Shown: positions 18,466 through 28,193, counted from the stretch's first letter. The stretch: 64,000 nucleotides of DNA from CAZLRH01 sp964562015 (GCA_964562015.1 CAZLRH010000006.1:1-64000); one strand, 5' to 3'. Made by a program: numbers and translations. Notes: generated from the sequence alone by a model not told the origin.

Positions 18466-19788
18466 ATGACCCGTGTTGCTCCAACTCTAGGCCGGTCGCG
18501 TGAAAGCGATAAAGGGGGATTGGGTGTTGGTGGCTTCCTGTGGCTGGCCTTGGCGCTGACCTGGCCGGCGAGTGCGCGGACGGCCGAAGTTCCGCGCTCG
18601 GCCTTGCCGCCCTTGCCGGCGGCTGAACTTTCCGCCTCTTTTGGGGTCAGCACGCCGGAGGCGGAGGGCATCGACAGCGCGAAATTGCTGGCACTCACCA
18701 ACTGGATTCGCGACCAAAAGCTGCCCTTGTTTTCGTTCCTGATTTCGCGCCATGGCAAGCTCGTCTATGAACTTTACACCTCCAATTTGGGGCGCGACGA
18801 GGCCCACTATGTGATGTCGGTGACCAAAAGCGTCACCTCGGCGCTCGTCGGCATCGTCCTTGATCAAGGCAAGCTTCCCGGTCCGGACGCGCCGCTGACC
18901 AAAGTATTGCCGGCCTCCCTTTTCAGCAACCCGGCGGACGCGAAGCGTTTTTCCGCGCTAACATTGAAGGAGGTCCTCGGCATGTCGGCGCTCGACGCCC
19001 TGGAGCCGCCGTTCGCCACCACCCCGGAAGCGGTCGAGCGCGCCAAGCAATTGGCCGCCGCCAAAAATCACGTGGTGTTTGCCCTCACGCAAAAACTGCT
19101 GCCGCAGCCGGGCGTGAGCTTCCAGTACAACGACGTCACCCCGCAGTTGGCCGTGGGCGCGGTCGAGTACACCACGAACCAGTCCGCCTTCCAATTTGCG
19201 CAGAAAGTGCTGTTCGAGCCGCTGGGTTTCCACAATGAGGAATGGATGCACGAAGACGCCGCCGGCATTGACAACGGCGGATATGGTCTGCGCCTGCGGC
19301 CGATTGACATGCAAAAGTTCGGCCTGTTGTATCTGCGTGGCGGGGCCTGGAACGGGAAACAAATTATTTCGAAAAAATGGGTTGAGCTTTCATTCCAGCC
19401 CTGGATTCGCAGCGGCCCCGAGGTGAATAAGGCCAATTATGGCTGGTATTGGTGGGATGAAACCTACGTCTCCGGCTGGGAGTCGCACGAGGCCCACGGC
19501 TGGAAAGGCCAGCGCATCGTCGTCATTCCCTCGCAGGAGCTCGTGATCACGATGACGTGCGACATCGAGAATGACACGGAGCAGGATGTCTTGCGGGCGA
19601 TCATGCGAAACTTCATCGTGCCGGCCATTCGCGGCGCCAAGACCGCCACGCCGAATCCCAAAGTCACTGCGGATTTGTTGACGGCGATGTCGCAGTTGCA
19701 TAGCACCAATTTGCTGCCACCCAAGGTCGAAGCCCGGATGGTCCCTTCGGTCGCGGCCAAGCAGCAGCATCATGATTTTCGTCCTTGA
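18466..19788 (+). CDS. secreted serine hydrolase of the beta-lactamase/class C family
   Basis: A 440-residue protein with a signal peptide (WLALALTWPASARTA). It has the penicillin-binding/esterase triad: SVTKS (SxxK) near residue 115, QYNDVTP (YxN) near residue 223, and HGWKGQ (third motif, HxG type) near residue 344. Family members include EstB-type esterases, D-aminopeptidases and beta-lactamase-like proteins; the HxG form favours esterase or peptidase over beta-lactamase. The neighbouring pectin enzymes make a carbohydrate esterase attractive, but that is inference. Confidence 0.85.
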   Translation: MTRVAPTLGRSRESDKGGLGVGGFLWLALALTWPASARTAEVPRSALPPLPAAELSASFGVSTPEAEGIDSAKLLALTNWIRDQKLPLFSFLISRHGKLVYELYTSNLGRDEAHYVMSVTKSVTSALVGIVLDQGKLPGPDAPLTKVLPASLFSNPADAKRFSALTLKEVLGMSALDALEPPFATTPEAVERAKQLAAAKNHVVFALTQKLLPQPGVSFQYNDVTPQLAVGAVEYTTNQSAFQFAQKVLFEPLGFHNEEWMHEDAAGIDNGGYGLRLRPIDMQKFGLLYLRGGAWNGKQIISKKWVELSFQPWIRSGPEVNKANYGWYWWDETYVSGWESHEAHGWKGQRIVVIPSQELVITMTCDIENDTEQDVLRAIMRNFIVPAIRGAKTATPNPKVTADLLTAMSQLHSTNLLPPKVEARMVPSVAAKQQHHDFRP

Positions 19789-19828
19789 ATTCCCGGCCTG
19801 CTGAATTTTCCTCTCCACTCTCCCACTT

Positions 19829-20857
19829 ATGGAATACCGACATCTCGGCGGCGCGGGGCTCAAAGTCCCGGTACTTACTTTTGGCTGCGGCACCTTCGGT
19901 GGCGTGGGCGTGCTGAAGGCCTGGGGTGCCTCCGACGAGCGAGAGGCCGGCCGACTCGTGGACGTCTGCCTCGAGGCCGGGCTGAACATGTTCGACACCG
20001 CCGATATTTATTCGGACGGACGCTCGGAGGAAGTGCTGGGCGCGGCGATCAAGGGCCGCCGCGAAAAAGTGCTCATTTCCACGAAGGGCGGCATCCCGGC
20101 GGGCCCGGGCCCGAACGAGGCCGGCTCGTCGCGCCACCATTTGCTCGCCGCCGTCGAGGGCAGCCTGCGCCGCCTCGGCACCGATTACATCGACCTTTAT
20201 CAACTGCACGTGTTCGACGCCCTGACGCCGGTCGAGGAAACGCTGCAAACGCTCGACGACCTCGTGCGCGCTGGGAAAATCCGCTACGTCGGCTGTTCGA
20301 ATTATTCCGGGTGGCATCTGATGAAGGCGCTCGGCACTGCGGAGCGGCATGGCTGGCCGCGCTTCGTGGCCCATCAAGCCTACTACTCGCTGCTCAGCCG
20401 CCACTACGAATGGGAACTCATGTCGCTGGGCCTCGACCAAAAAGTCGGCGCGGTCGTATGGAGCCCCCTCGGCTGGGGCCGGCTCACCGGCAAGGTGCGC
20501 CGCGGCCAGCCACTGCCGGCCGTTTCCCGTCTCCACGACAAGCAGAGCACGGACATTGGGCCGCCGGTGGACCAGGAATTCGTTTACCGGGTGGTCGATG
20601 CCCTCGACGAGGTGGCGAAGGAGACGGGCCGGACCGTGCCGCAAATCGCGCTCAACTGGCTGCTCCAGCGTCCCACGGTTTCGACCATCATCATCGGCGC
20701 GCGCACGGAAGCGCAGTTAAAGGACAACCTCGGCGCGGTTGGCTGGAACCTCACCCCCGCGCAAGTCGCCCGCCTCGACGCCGCCAGCGCCGTCCAGAAA
20801 ACCTACCCCTACTGGCACCAGGCGCAGTTCGAGCGCATTCCGTTCCCGGCGGGCTGA
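19829..20857 (+). CDS. aldo/keto reductase
   Basis: A 342-residue NADPH-dependent oxidoreductase with a TIM-barrel fold. Visible: DTADIYSDGRSEEVLG (catalytic Asp and Tyr), LISTKGG (Lys), YQLHVFD (His), and the C-terminal NADP-binding IIIGARTEAQLKDNL. It resembles the YghZ/AKR subgroup acting on sugars and aldehydes. It lies 40 nt after the serine hydrolase gene on the same strand, so they may be co-transcribed. The substrate is unknown. Confidence 0.93.
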   Translation: MEYRHLGGAGLKVPVLTFGCGTFGGVGVLKAWGASDEREAGRLVDVCLEAGLNMFDTADIYSDGRSEEVLGAAIKGRREKVLISTKGGIPAGPGPNEAGSSRHHLLAAVEGSLRRLGTDYIDLYQLHVFDALTPVEETLQTLDDLVRAGKIRYVGCSNYSGWHLMKALGTAERHGWPRFVAHQAYYSLLSRHYEWELMSLGLDQKVGAVVWSPLGWGRLTGKVRRGQPLPAVSRLHDKQSTDIGPPVDQEFVYRVVDALDEVAKETGRTVPQIALNWLLQRPTVSTIIIGARTEAQLKDNLGAVGWNLTPAQVARLDAASAVQKTYPYWHQAQFERIPFPAG

Positions 20858-20889
20858 GAAAATTATTTTCGTCAGAGTGGATAACTCGA

Positions 20890-21025
20890 GCAGAGACGCG
20901 GAGGCGCAGAGAAGAAAAAGAGAAACCACAGATTGCGCAGATTAACGCAGATTTCTGAAATCTGTGCAAATCGGTGGAATCTGTGGAAAAGAATTCTTTT
21001 CCTCTCCGCGCCTCTGCGTCTCTGC
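20890..21025. repeat. nested inverted repeats between convergent genes
   Basis: The outer arms read GCAGAGACGCGGAGGCGCAG and CCGCGCCTCTGCGTCTCTGC and pair almost perfectly. The inner part, ACCACAGATT...AATCTGTGG, pairs again, around a palindromic centre GCAGATTTCTGAAATCTGTG. The words CAGAG and CAGATT recur at ~11-12 bp. It sits between two converging genes and could form a very long hairpin. It belongs to the same structural type as the elements at 11044, 21826, 28280 and 41201. Confidence 0.85.
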
Positions 21026-21051
21026 GCGAGTTTTTCTCTCCACCATTCTCC

Positions 21052-21798
21052 TTATCCGCGCCCGATCAGCGGCATCTTCGTCGCCATCACGGTGATAAAG
21101 GGAATATTTGCCTCCAGCGGCAGGCTGGCCATGTGCAGGACGGCGCTGACGATGTGTTTCGCGTCCATCATCGGCTCGGCCAGAATCGAGCCGTCGGCCT
21201 GCTTGACGCCTTTGCCTTGTTTCGCGGAGAGGTCGGTGAGGGCGTTGCCAATGTCGATTTGCCCGCACGCGATGTCGTGGGCGCGGCCGTCGAGCGCCAG
21301 GCATTTGGTCAGGCCCGTGACGCCGCATTTGCTGGCCGTGTAGGGCGCGTAATCGGGCCGCGGTGCCAGCGCCGAAACGGAGCCATTGTTAATGATGCGC
21401 CCGCCGCGCGGCGTCTGCTCCTTCATCATCCGGTACGCGGCCTGGGCGACGAGAAACACGCCATTGAGATTCGTGTTCACGGTGTCCGTCCATTGCGCCA
21501 ACGTTAATTTTTCAAAGGGCACATACGCGGCGGGATTGATGCCGGCGTTGTTGAAGAGCAAATCCACCCGGCCAAAAACTTTTTTTACCTGCGCAAAAAG
21601 CGCCTGCACCGATTCCGGCTGGGTGACGTCGGTCGGCACCGCCAGCGCGCGCGAGCCAGCTCCCGCATCGACCGCGACTTGCTCAAGCAGCTTCGCCCGT
21701 CGCCCGGCCAGCGCGACGCCGTAGCCCTCCTTGAGCAAGGCTAGGGACACAGCCCGGCCAATTCCACTGCCTGCTCCGGTGACGACGGCGATTTTCAT
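21052..21798 (-). CDS. short-chain dehydrogenase/reductase
   Basis: A 248-residue NAD(P)-dependent oxidoreductase of the classical SDR type: cofactor motif TGAGSGIGRA, NNAG near residue 87, catalytic Ser in NGSVSALAP, and YTASK near residue 155 (the Tyr and Lys). Length and motif spacing are standard. The substrate cannot be told; resemblance is to the broad FabG-like group. It starts at an ATG and is preceded by an inverted repeat that separates it from murA. Confidence 0.93.
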   Translation of the reverse strand: MKIAVVTGAGSGIGRAVSLALLKEGYGVALAGRRAKLLEQVAVDAGAGSRALAVPTDVTQPESVQALFAQVKKVFGRVDLLFNNAGINPAAYVPFEKLTLAQWTDTVNTNLNGVFLVAQAAYRMMKEQTPRGGRIINNGSVSALAPRPDYAPYTASKCGVTGLTKCLALDGRAHDIACGQIDIGNALTDLSAKQGKGVKQADGSILAEPMMDAKHIVSAVLHMASLPLEANIPFITVMATKMPLIGRG

Positions 21799-21825
21799 GG
21801 GAAAAAGAGAAGATTAAAGAAAAGA

Positions 21826-21962
21826 GTTTAACCGCAGAGAACGTGGAGCGCGCAGAGAAAATGGCAAGAGGACAAAGAAGCAGCGGCGGGCACTAAGGCG
21901 ACTGAACGCTTTATAAATTGAATGTTGCCGGTTCGCGCTCCTCTGCGTTCTCAGCGTGCTCG
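21826..21962. repeat. inverted repeat between murA and the SDR gene (GCAGAGA type)
   Basis: The left arm, ACCGCAGAGAACGTGGAGCG, pairs imperfectly with the right arm, CTCTGCGTTCTCAGCGTGCT followed by CGGCGGT. The words GCAGAGA/TCTCTGC recur in it. It is the same structural type as the element at 20890 and lies between two minus-strand genes. Confidence 0.6.
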
Positions 21963-21978
21963 GCGGTGCAATTTCTCC

Positions 21979-23280
21979 TCAGTCTCCGCCTTGCAACTCG
22001 CTGGGCATGTCCTTGTCCGACATGCGCTCGATGGACGCCCCGAGGCCGCGGAGTTTGTCGTCGAATTTTTCGTAACCGCGGTCGAGGTGGTACACGCGCT
22101 GAATCCAGGTTTCGCCGGTAGCGCACAGGCCCGCAAGCACCAGCGCCGCGCTGGCGCGCAGGTCCGACGCCATGATGGGCGCGCCGGAAAGGCCAGCCTT
22201 GCCTTTAATAATGGCGCTGGCGCCCTCGATGGCGATGTCCGCGCCCATGCGCTGGAGTTCCGGCACGTGCATGAAACGGTTCGGATACACGCGCTCGGTG
22301 ACGATGCTGATGCCCGGCGCGAGCGCGAGCAGCGCGCACATTTGCGCCTGCAAGTCCGTCGGAAAACCGGGGTGGGGCAGTGTGATGATGTCCACCGGCC
22401 GCAACTGGAGATTGGCCGCGCGCACCCGCAGGCTGTCGGGCCCCTCGGGATAAATGGACACGCCGACTTGCTCGAGTTTGTCGAAAAAAGCGCTCAGGTG
22501 CTGGAGGTTTGCGCCGCGCACGGTGACGTCGCCGCGGGTGATGGCCGCCGCGAGAATCCAGGTGCCGGCCTCGATGCGGTCGGGGATGACGCGGTACTTC
22601 ACGCCGTGCAGTTTTGTGACGCCTTCAATTGTCAGCACGTGGGTGCCGATGCCCTGGATTTTTGCGCCCATCTGCACGAGCATGTTGCACAAATCCTCGA
22701 CCTCGGGCTCGCAGGCCGCGCTGTCGATGCGCGTGACGCCGGGTGTGAGCACGGCTGCCATGACGAGGTTTTCTGTGCCGGTGACGGTGCTGCCGTGCCG
22801 GCCACCGAGAAAAATTTCCGCGCCGCGCAGCCGCGAGCCGTCGAGATGCAAATAGCCGGCCTCCATGCGCACGAAGCAGCCGAGTTTTTCGAGACCCTTC
22901 ACGTGGAGGTCCACCGGGCGCGGGCCGATGAGGCAGCCGCCAGGCAGCGAGACCTCGGCACGGCGTAACCGGCCGATGAGCGGTCCGAGCAAAGTGACAC
23001 TGGCGCGCATCTGGCGCACGAGTTCGTAGGGCGCCTTGTGGCCGATTTCGCGCGCGGTGATTTTCCACGTGTGCGGCTCGATTTGCTCCACTTCCGCGCC
23101 CAAGTGGGCGAGAATTTTGCCCATGAAACGCACGTCGCTCAAGTCCGGCACGTTTTCAATGATGCACGTCTCCGCCGTCAACAACGTGGCGGCAAAGATG
23201 GGCAGGCAGGCGTTTTTGGCGCCACTGATGGTGACTTCGCCGCGCAAGGGGCGGCCGCCGACGATGCGTACGACATCCAT
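21979..23280 (-). CDS. murA: UDP-N-acetylglucosamine 1-carboxyvinyltransferase
   Basis: A 433-residue enzyme of the first committed step of peptidoglycan synthesis, adding enolpyruvate to UDP-GlcNAc. Visible: the N-terminal SGAKNACLPI, the catalytic-loop LPGGCLIGPRPVD with the Cys that fosfomycin attacks, and the repeated EPT-fold inverse beta-alpha units. The ATG at 23280 (MDVVRIVGG) matches the usual start; the upstream open frame is unlike the family. It lies 22 nt after the Pro/Arg-rich gene on the same strand. Its presence shows the host makes a peptidoglycan precursor. Confidence 0.96.
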   Translation of the reverse strand: MDVVRIVGGRPLRGEVTISGAKNACLPIFAATLLTAETCIIENVPDLSDVRFMGKILAHLGAEVEQIEPHTWKITAREIGHKAPYELVRQMRASVTLLGPLIGRLRRAEVSLPGGCLIGPRPVDLHVKGLEKLGCFVRMEAGYLHLDGSRLRGAEIFLGGRHGSTVTGTENLVMAAVLTPGVTRIDSAACEPEVEDLCNMLVQMGAKIQGIGTHVLTIEGVTKLHGVKYRVIPDRIEAGTWILAAAITRGDVTVRGANLQHLSAFFDKLEQVGVSIYPEGPDSLRVRAANLQLRPVDIITLPHPGFPTDLQAQMCALLALAPGISIVTERVYPNRFMHVPELQRMGADIAIEGASAIIKGKAGLSGAPIMASDLRASAALVLAGLCATGETWIQRVYHLDRGYEKFDDKLRGLGASIERMSDKDMPSELQGGD

Positions 23281-23302
23281 GGGAAAAAAGTGGGGAGGAA
23301 AG

Positions 23303-24472
23303 TTAGTGGTTGCTCGGCCCGCGCGAAGGGTCTGAGCGTCCGCGCCCGCCACGGCGGCGCCGCCGCCGGCCGGAATGGCCGCCATGGGATTCGTGGGTGG
23401 GCTCGCCGCGGGGCGATTCGTGGGCCTTAGTTTCGACCACCGGTTTCACGGCGGTGGATTTCAGCGGCGGTCCGTGGCCTACTTTATCGAGGCCGAAAAA
23501 ACGTTTGAGTTTGCCGAGCAGGCCCTCGCGCTTGGGCACATCCACCTCGGCGGTGTCATCGGGCTCGGTCGATGCTTTGGCCACTTTGGCGGCGCGGCCC
23601 GTGGGGATGGAGGCGTGCGCTTTGGGCCGGTGCGCAGAAGCGTCGGCGTGGCCGGGATGGCGGCCAACTTTGGCTGGAATGGATTTGTGCGGCGCGCGGC
23701 CGGCCGAAGGCGAGTATTCCTGCACGGGCGCGGGAGTCGCCTTTTCCGTGCGCAAACGCCGTGGCATCGGGTCATTGGCCGGATCGGGAAGCAACGCGAT
23801 GTAATGTTCGCGGCGGCCCTGGCCATCGTGCGCGGGTTCGCGGCGCGGGGCGGGGCGGGGCGCTTCAGGCCGCGGTGAAGATTCGTCCCTCGTCGCGGGC
23901 GCGTGATGGGAACGCCGCGGGTGCGCCGGAGGTTCGGAGGCGGCGGGAGTCGTCGGGGGCTGCTGACGCTCCGGACGCCGGGTGGATTCTGCGGTGGAGG
24001 AAGGAGAGTGGCGCGGAGCCCGATCTACGGGCGGTGCGGGTTCGACCTTGGGCGCAGCTTCGACTTCCGCAGCGGGTTCGGCGCGCGCCGCCAGACTGCG
24101 CGGCGGAGTCGGGTTATGATAGCGGGAAGTCTCCAGCGGGCGCGCCACGGCTTTGTCCGTGGGCAATTCCAATTCCGCCTGCGTGGAGGCGGGCCGCGTC
24201 GCGGGCGCGGGCTGGGGTTCGGCCACGGGTCGAGGCGCGCGGGGCTTTTCCTCGGGCGCGGGTTCGGGGGCGGGCTGGGCCGGGCCATGCGCCAGGCTGC
24301 CAGAAAGGGATTCGCGCGCCGTCGCGAGGTCGCTGACTTCCCCGCACACCGGGCCGGGGGCGGGCCGGCCGGCCGGGGCGCCGGGGCGCGGGCCGCGATT
24401 CCAACGGCTTTTCGAGGGGGCGGAGCGGGGCGGGGAGGCCGGCGGCAAGCGGGGCGTTTCGTCAGAATTCAT
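23303..24472 (-). CDS. disordered Pro/Arg-rich protein between dnaE and murA
   Basis: A 389-residue protein made almost wholly of Pro, Ala, Glu, Arg and Ser, with no predicted globular domain. Near residue 325 a short amphipathic block, EGLLGKLKRFFGLDKVG, stands out as a possible helix. The C-terminus is strongly basic (GRRRRRRGGRGR), which suggests nucleic-acid or membrane binding. I start at the ATG at 24472 (MNSDETPRL). It lies 115 nt after dnaE and 22 nt before murA, so all three are probably one operon. I do not recognise a family. High GC could make a spurious ORF, but the conserved-looking N-terminus and spacing favour a real gene. Confidence 0.6.
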   Translation of the reverse strand: MNSDETPRLPPASPPRSAPSKSRWNRGPRPGAPAGRPAPGPVCGEVSDLATARESLSGSLAHGPAQPAPEPAPEEKPRAPRPVAEPQPAPATRPASTQAELELPTDKAVARPLETSRYHNPTPPRSLAARAEPAAEVEAAPKVEPAPPVDRAPRHSPSSTAESTRRPERQQPPTTPAASEPPAHPRRSHHAPATRDESSPRPEAPRPAPRREPAHDGQGRREHYIALLPDPANDPMPRRLRTEKATPAPVQEYSPSAGRAPHKSIPAKVGRHPGHADASAHRPKAHASIPTGRAAKVAKASTEPDDTAEVDVPKREGLLGKLKRFFGLDKVGHGPPLKSTAVKPVVETKAHESPRGEPTHESHGGHSGRRRRRRGGRGRSDPSRGPSNH

Positions 24473-24587
24473 CCGAAATAGTATCAGCGAGGAAAGGGAG
24501 GCACAGGGGCGGCGGGCCGCGGGCTTACGGGGGGGAACCCTATCGCGCGCCCGCGCGCCCGACAAACTTATTTTTACACGCGCGGGT

Positions 24588-27500
24588 TTAGCCGGAACTG
24601 CGGCCCCATTTCCGCTCGGGGGCGGCGGGCGGCGGGATGTCCAGCACGGCGCCATGCACCGCCGGATGTTTGCGCAAGTCCCGGAAGGCGGCGGCGTCGA
24701 GGCGCAGGCGCGGCAGGGCCGGGAGTTCGAGTTGGAGCACGTGGCCCGCGCCCTGCCAGAACGACACCACGCTCGAGGTCGAGCCTTGCTGGGCTTGGGC
24801 CTGCTCCAGCAATTTGCGCAAAAATTCCTCCGCCGCGGGCACGGGCCGGAGCACCCAATGCACGCCGCGCACGAGGCCGGGCAGTTTGGCATCCAGCGCG
24901 GCGAGCTCGTTGGCGTTGAGTTTTTTCTCGTTGCGAAAATCGTCGTGGCGGACTTCGCCCTGCACGAGCACGACGGTACCGTCCGTCAACAGCGCCTGAT
25001 GCTTTTCGTAGGTTTCGGAAAACACATTGACGGTGAAATTGCCGCGCCGCGTGGCCAGGGTGAACGTCGCCCACGGGCGGTTGTCGCGTTTGGAAATGCG
25101 CTTGGCGACGTTGGTGACGACCCCGCACAGGCGGAAGGGCGTGCGGTCGGCCGTCAGCGGCAGCGACTCGATGCTCACGGTGTCGAGCCAGTCGTCCAGT
25201 CCTGCGTAGGCATTGAGCGGATGGCCGGACACATAAAAGCCCAGCAACTCGCGCTCGTGCTTGAGGCGTTCGGCCAGCGGCATCGTGGGTGAGCGCGACG
25301 GCGTGGGGGCGGGCGTTTTGCGCGCGCCGTTTTGCCCCGGCTTGGTTTCGCCCATGAGGTCGAAAATGGAGCCTTGTCCCGCGGCCTGGTCCTTTTGGTG
25401 CGAGGCGGCCTCAGTCATCACGGCGTCGAGCGTGTCGAGCAAATGTTGGCGGTCTGTGCCGGTGAAATCGAACGCGCCCGTGCGCACCAGGCATTCGAGC
25501 ACGCGCCGGTTGACGAGGCGGGCGTCCACCCGTTGCACGAAATCGGCGAAATCCACAAACGGCCCGCGGGCTTCGCGTTCCTCGATGATTTTTCGCGCCG
25601 CGGCGTCGCCCACGCCCTTCATGCCGCCGAGCCCAAATCGGATCGAGCCGGGCGCTGACGGCGACGCATTCGGCGAAAGGTCGGGCAGGGGCGTGAAATT
25701 TTCGCGGGACTGATTCACGTCGGGGCCGAGGGCGGAGATGCCGAGGCTCGTGGCTTCCGCGATGAAATGCGCCACCTTGTCCGCGTCGCCCAATTCGCTC
25801 GAAAGAATCGCGGCCATGAATTCGACCGGATAATTCGCCTTCAGGTAGGCGGTCCGGTAGCTCAGGATCGCATACGCGGCGGAGTGGGACTTGTTGAAAC
25901 CGTACTGCGCGAATTTTTCCAGGATGGCAAAAATTTCCTCGGCTTGCTTGACGGGAATCTGGTTGGTTTTGCCCGCGCCCTCCACGAACACCGCCTTCTG
26001 TTTCGCCATTTCCTCGGCATTTTTCTTGCCCATGGCGCGGCGCAAAATATCCGCGCCGCCGAGCGAGTAGCCCGCGATGCGGCGGGCCGCCTCCATCACC
26101 TGCTCCTGATAGACGAGGATGCCGTACGTTTCGCGGCAAACCGTTTCGAGCAGCGGGTGCGGGTACTTGATGGCGGACGGATCCTTTTTACCCGCGATGT
26201 AGTCGGGGATGAACTCCATCGGCCCCGGCCGGTACAACGCAATGAGCGCGATGATTTCGTCGATGTTCGCGATGGAAAATTGCCGGCACAAATTCTGCAT
26301 CCCGCCCGATTCCAACTGGAACACGCCGACGGTGCGGGCCTCGTTGAGCAACTGGAAGGTGCGCACATCGTCCAGCGGCACGCGCTCGACGTCGAAGTCC
26401 GGCAGTTGGCGTGTGCGCCGCACATTGTCCTGCGCGTCGGCGATGACGGTCAGCGTCTTCAACCCGAGAAAGTCCATCTTCAGCAACCCGAGCTTTTCGA
26501 CGGGGTCCTTCGGGTACTGCGTGGTGAGCGCGCCTTCCTGGAGCGTGACGGGAATCAGCTCCGTCAGCGGGCGATCGGCGATGATGATGCCCGCGGCGTG
26601 CGTGCCGGAATTGCGGGCCATGCCCTCGATGACTTTGCCGTGTTCGATAATCCGGCGCGCGACTTCGTTCGTTTTAATCTCCTGCTGCAACTCGTGCGAT
26701 TTTTCCAGCGCCTGTTCCAACGTGATGTTAAGGTCGTCGGGCACCATCTTGGCAATGCGGTCGGCCTCGGCGTACTCGACGCTGTTCACGCGCGCGAGGT
26801 CGCGCACGATCATCTTCGCCCCGAAGGTCCCGAAGGTGATGATGTTCGCCACGCTGTCCTTGCCGTGACGCTGGCGCACGTATTCGATGACTTCCCCGCG
26901 CCGCCGCATGCAGAAGTCGATGTCAAAGTCCGGCGGCGACACGCGCTCGGGATTCAGGAAGCGCTCGAAGAGCAGGCCGAAACGCAGCGGATCGATATCC
27001 GTGATTCTCAGCAGGTAGGCCACGAGGCAGCCGGCGCCCGAACCGCGCCCCGGCCCGACGGGGATGTTCTGGCGGCGCGCCCAGTCGATGAAATCCCAGA
27101 CGATGAGAAAATAGTCCACGAACGCGGTCTTCTCGATGACGCTGATTTCAAAATTGATGCGGTCCACCAATTCCTGCGCAAACGCCGCCGCTTCGCCGGC
27201 CTTGGGCGTGTATTTTTCCGGGTGATGGTAATCGACGCCATACCGCAGTACCAGCCCCCGCACGCACAATTCCCGCAGCGACTCGGTGTTCGTGGCGGCC
27301 AGCGGCTTGACCTCGATGGGCCACTGAAACACGGGAAAATTATTTTTGCCGAACGGCAGCTTCACGTCGCACATTTCGGCGACGAGCGCCGGATTGCGCA
27401 CGCTCTCGGGCGTTTCGATGAAAAGCCGCTCCATTTCCGCCCGCGATTTCAGGTAAAACTCCCGGGTGTCGAAACGCATCCGCTTTTCATCGATAATTTT

Positions 27501-28193
27501 GGTGCCGGTCTGGATGCACAGCAGCGCGTCGTGCGGCGCCCAGTCGGCCGCATTCACATAGTGCACGTCATTCGTGGCGACGACCTTGAGGGAAAATTCC
27601 TGCGCGAGTTTCAGCAGGCCGGGGATGACTTTCCGCTGCTCGGCCAGGCCGTGGTCCTGGATTTCGATGAAGAAGTGGTCGCGACCGAAAATATCCACCA
27701 TCTGGCCGCAGGCCTGGCGGGCCTCCGCGGCGCGCTCCTCGAGCAGCAATTGCGGAATCCACGCCGCCAGGCAGCCGCTGAAACCAATCAATCCCTTCGC
27801 GTGCTTCTCCAACATGGCCAGGTCCGTGCGCGGCTTGTAATAGAAGCCGTTCACGTGGGCGTCGCTGATGAGCTTCGTCAGGTTTTGGTAGCCGGCGAAA
27901 TCGCGGGCGAGCAGGCCGAGGTGGTAAATGTTGTGCTTTGCGCGCTCGGGCTTTTCGGTGCGCGCATGGTCCACCACGAGGTAGGCCTCGCAACCGATCA
28001 GCGGCTTCAAGCCGTGCTTTTTCGCCTCGAGTACGAAATCAATCGCGCCGAATAACACCCCGTGGTCCGTGAGGGCCACCGCCGTCTGGCCGAGTTCCTT
28101 CACCCGCTCACACAGGACGTCCAGGCGGCTGCAGCCATCCAGCAAGCTGAAATCGCTGTGGACATGCAGGTGGACAAATTCCGTGTCGGCCAT
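24588..28193 (-). CDS. dnaE: DNA polymerase III, alpha subunit
   Basis: A 1201-residue replicative polymerase of the DnaE type. The N-terminal PHP domain opens HLHVHSDFSLLDG. The polymerase core shows GPGRGSGAGCLVAYLL, the catalytic DFDIDFC pair near residue 430, and the third Asp in KMDFLGL near residue 570. A helix-hairpin-helix region (GVGDAAARKI) and an OB fold (FRLCGVVTNVAKRISK) follow. The C-terminal ~150 residues are Ala/Gly/Arg-rich. There is no internal exonuclease insertion, so it is not PolC. It starts at an ATG. Confidence 0.97.
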   Translation of the reverse strand: MADTEFVHLHVHSDFSLLDGCSRLDVLCERVKELGQTAVALTDHGVLFGAIDFVLEAKKHGLKPLIGCEAYLVVDHARTEKPERAKHNIYHLGLLARDFAGYQNLTKLISDAHVNGFYYKPRTDLAMLEKHAKGLIGFSGCLAAWIPQLLLEERAAEARQACGQMVDIFGRDHFFIEIQDHGLAEQRKVIPGLLKLAQEFSLKVVATNDVHYVNAADWAPHDALLCIQTGTKIIDEKRMRFDTREFYLKSRAEMERLFIETPESVRNPALVAEMCDVKLPFGKNNFPVFQWPIEVKPLAATNTESLRELCVRGLVLRYGVDYHHPEKYTPKAGEAAAFAQELVDRINFEISVIEKTAFVDYFLIVWDFIDWARRQNIPVGPGRGSGAGCLVAYLLRITDIDPLRFGLLFERFLNPERVSPPDFDIDFCMRRRGEVIEYVRQRHGKDSVANIITFGTFGAKMIVRDLARVNSVEYAEADRIAKMVPDDLNITLEQALEKSHELQQEIKTNEVARRIIEHGKVIEGMARNSGTHAAGIIIADRPLTELIPVTLQEGALTTQYPKDPVEKLGLLKMDFLGLKTLTVIADAQDNVRRTRQLPDFDVERVPLDDVRTFQLLNEARTVGVFQLESGGMQNLCRQFSIANIDEIIALIALYRPGPMEFIPDYIAGKKDPSAIKYPHPLLETVCRETYGILVYQEQVMEAARRIAGYSLGGADILRRAMGKKNAEEMAKQKAVFVEGAGKTNQIPVKQAEEIFAILEKFAQYGFNKSHSAAYAILSYRTAYLKANYPVEFMAAILSSELGDADKVAHFIAEATSLGISALGPDVNQSRENFTPLPDLSPNASPSAPGSIRFGLGGMKGVGDAAARKIIEEREARGPFVDFADFVQRVDARLVNRRVLECLVRTGAFDFTGTDRQHLLDTLDAVMTEAASHQKDQAAGQGSIFDLMGETKPGQNGARKTPAPTPSRSPTMPLAERLKHERELLGFYVSGHPLNAYAGLDDWLDTVSIESLPLTADRTPFRLCGVVTNVAKRISKRDNRPWATFTLATRRGNFTVNVFSETYEKHQALLTDGTVVLVQGEVRHDDFRNEKKLNANELAALDAKLPGLVRGVHWVLRPVPAAEEFLRKLLEQAQAQQGSTSSVVSFWQGAGHVLQLELPALPRLRLDAAAFRDLRKHPAVHGAVLDIPPPAAPERKWGRSSG

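Noticed and set aside
25767..28055. Long plus-strand open frame opposite dnaE
   Set aside because: The minus strand has an unmistakable DnaE; the long mirror frame is a product of GC-rich codon use.
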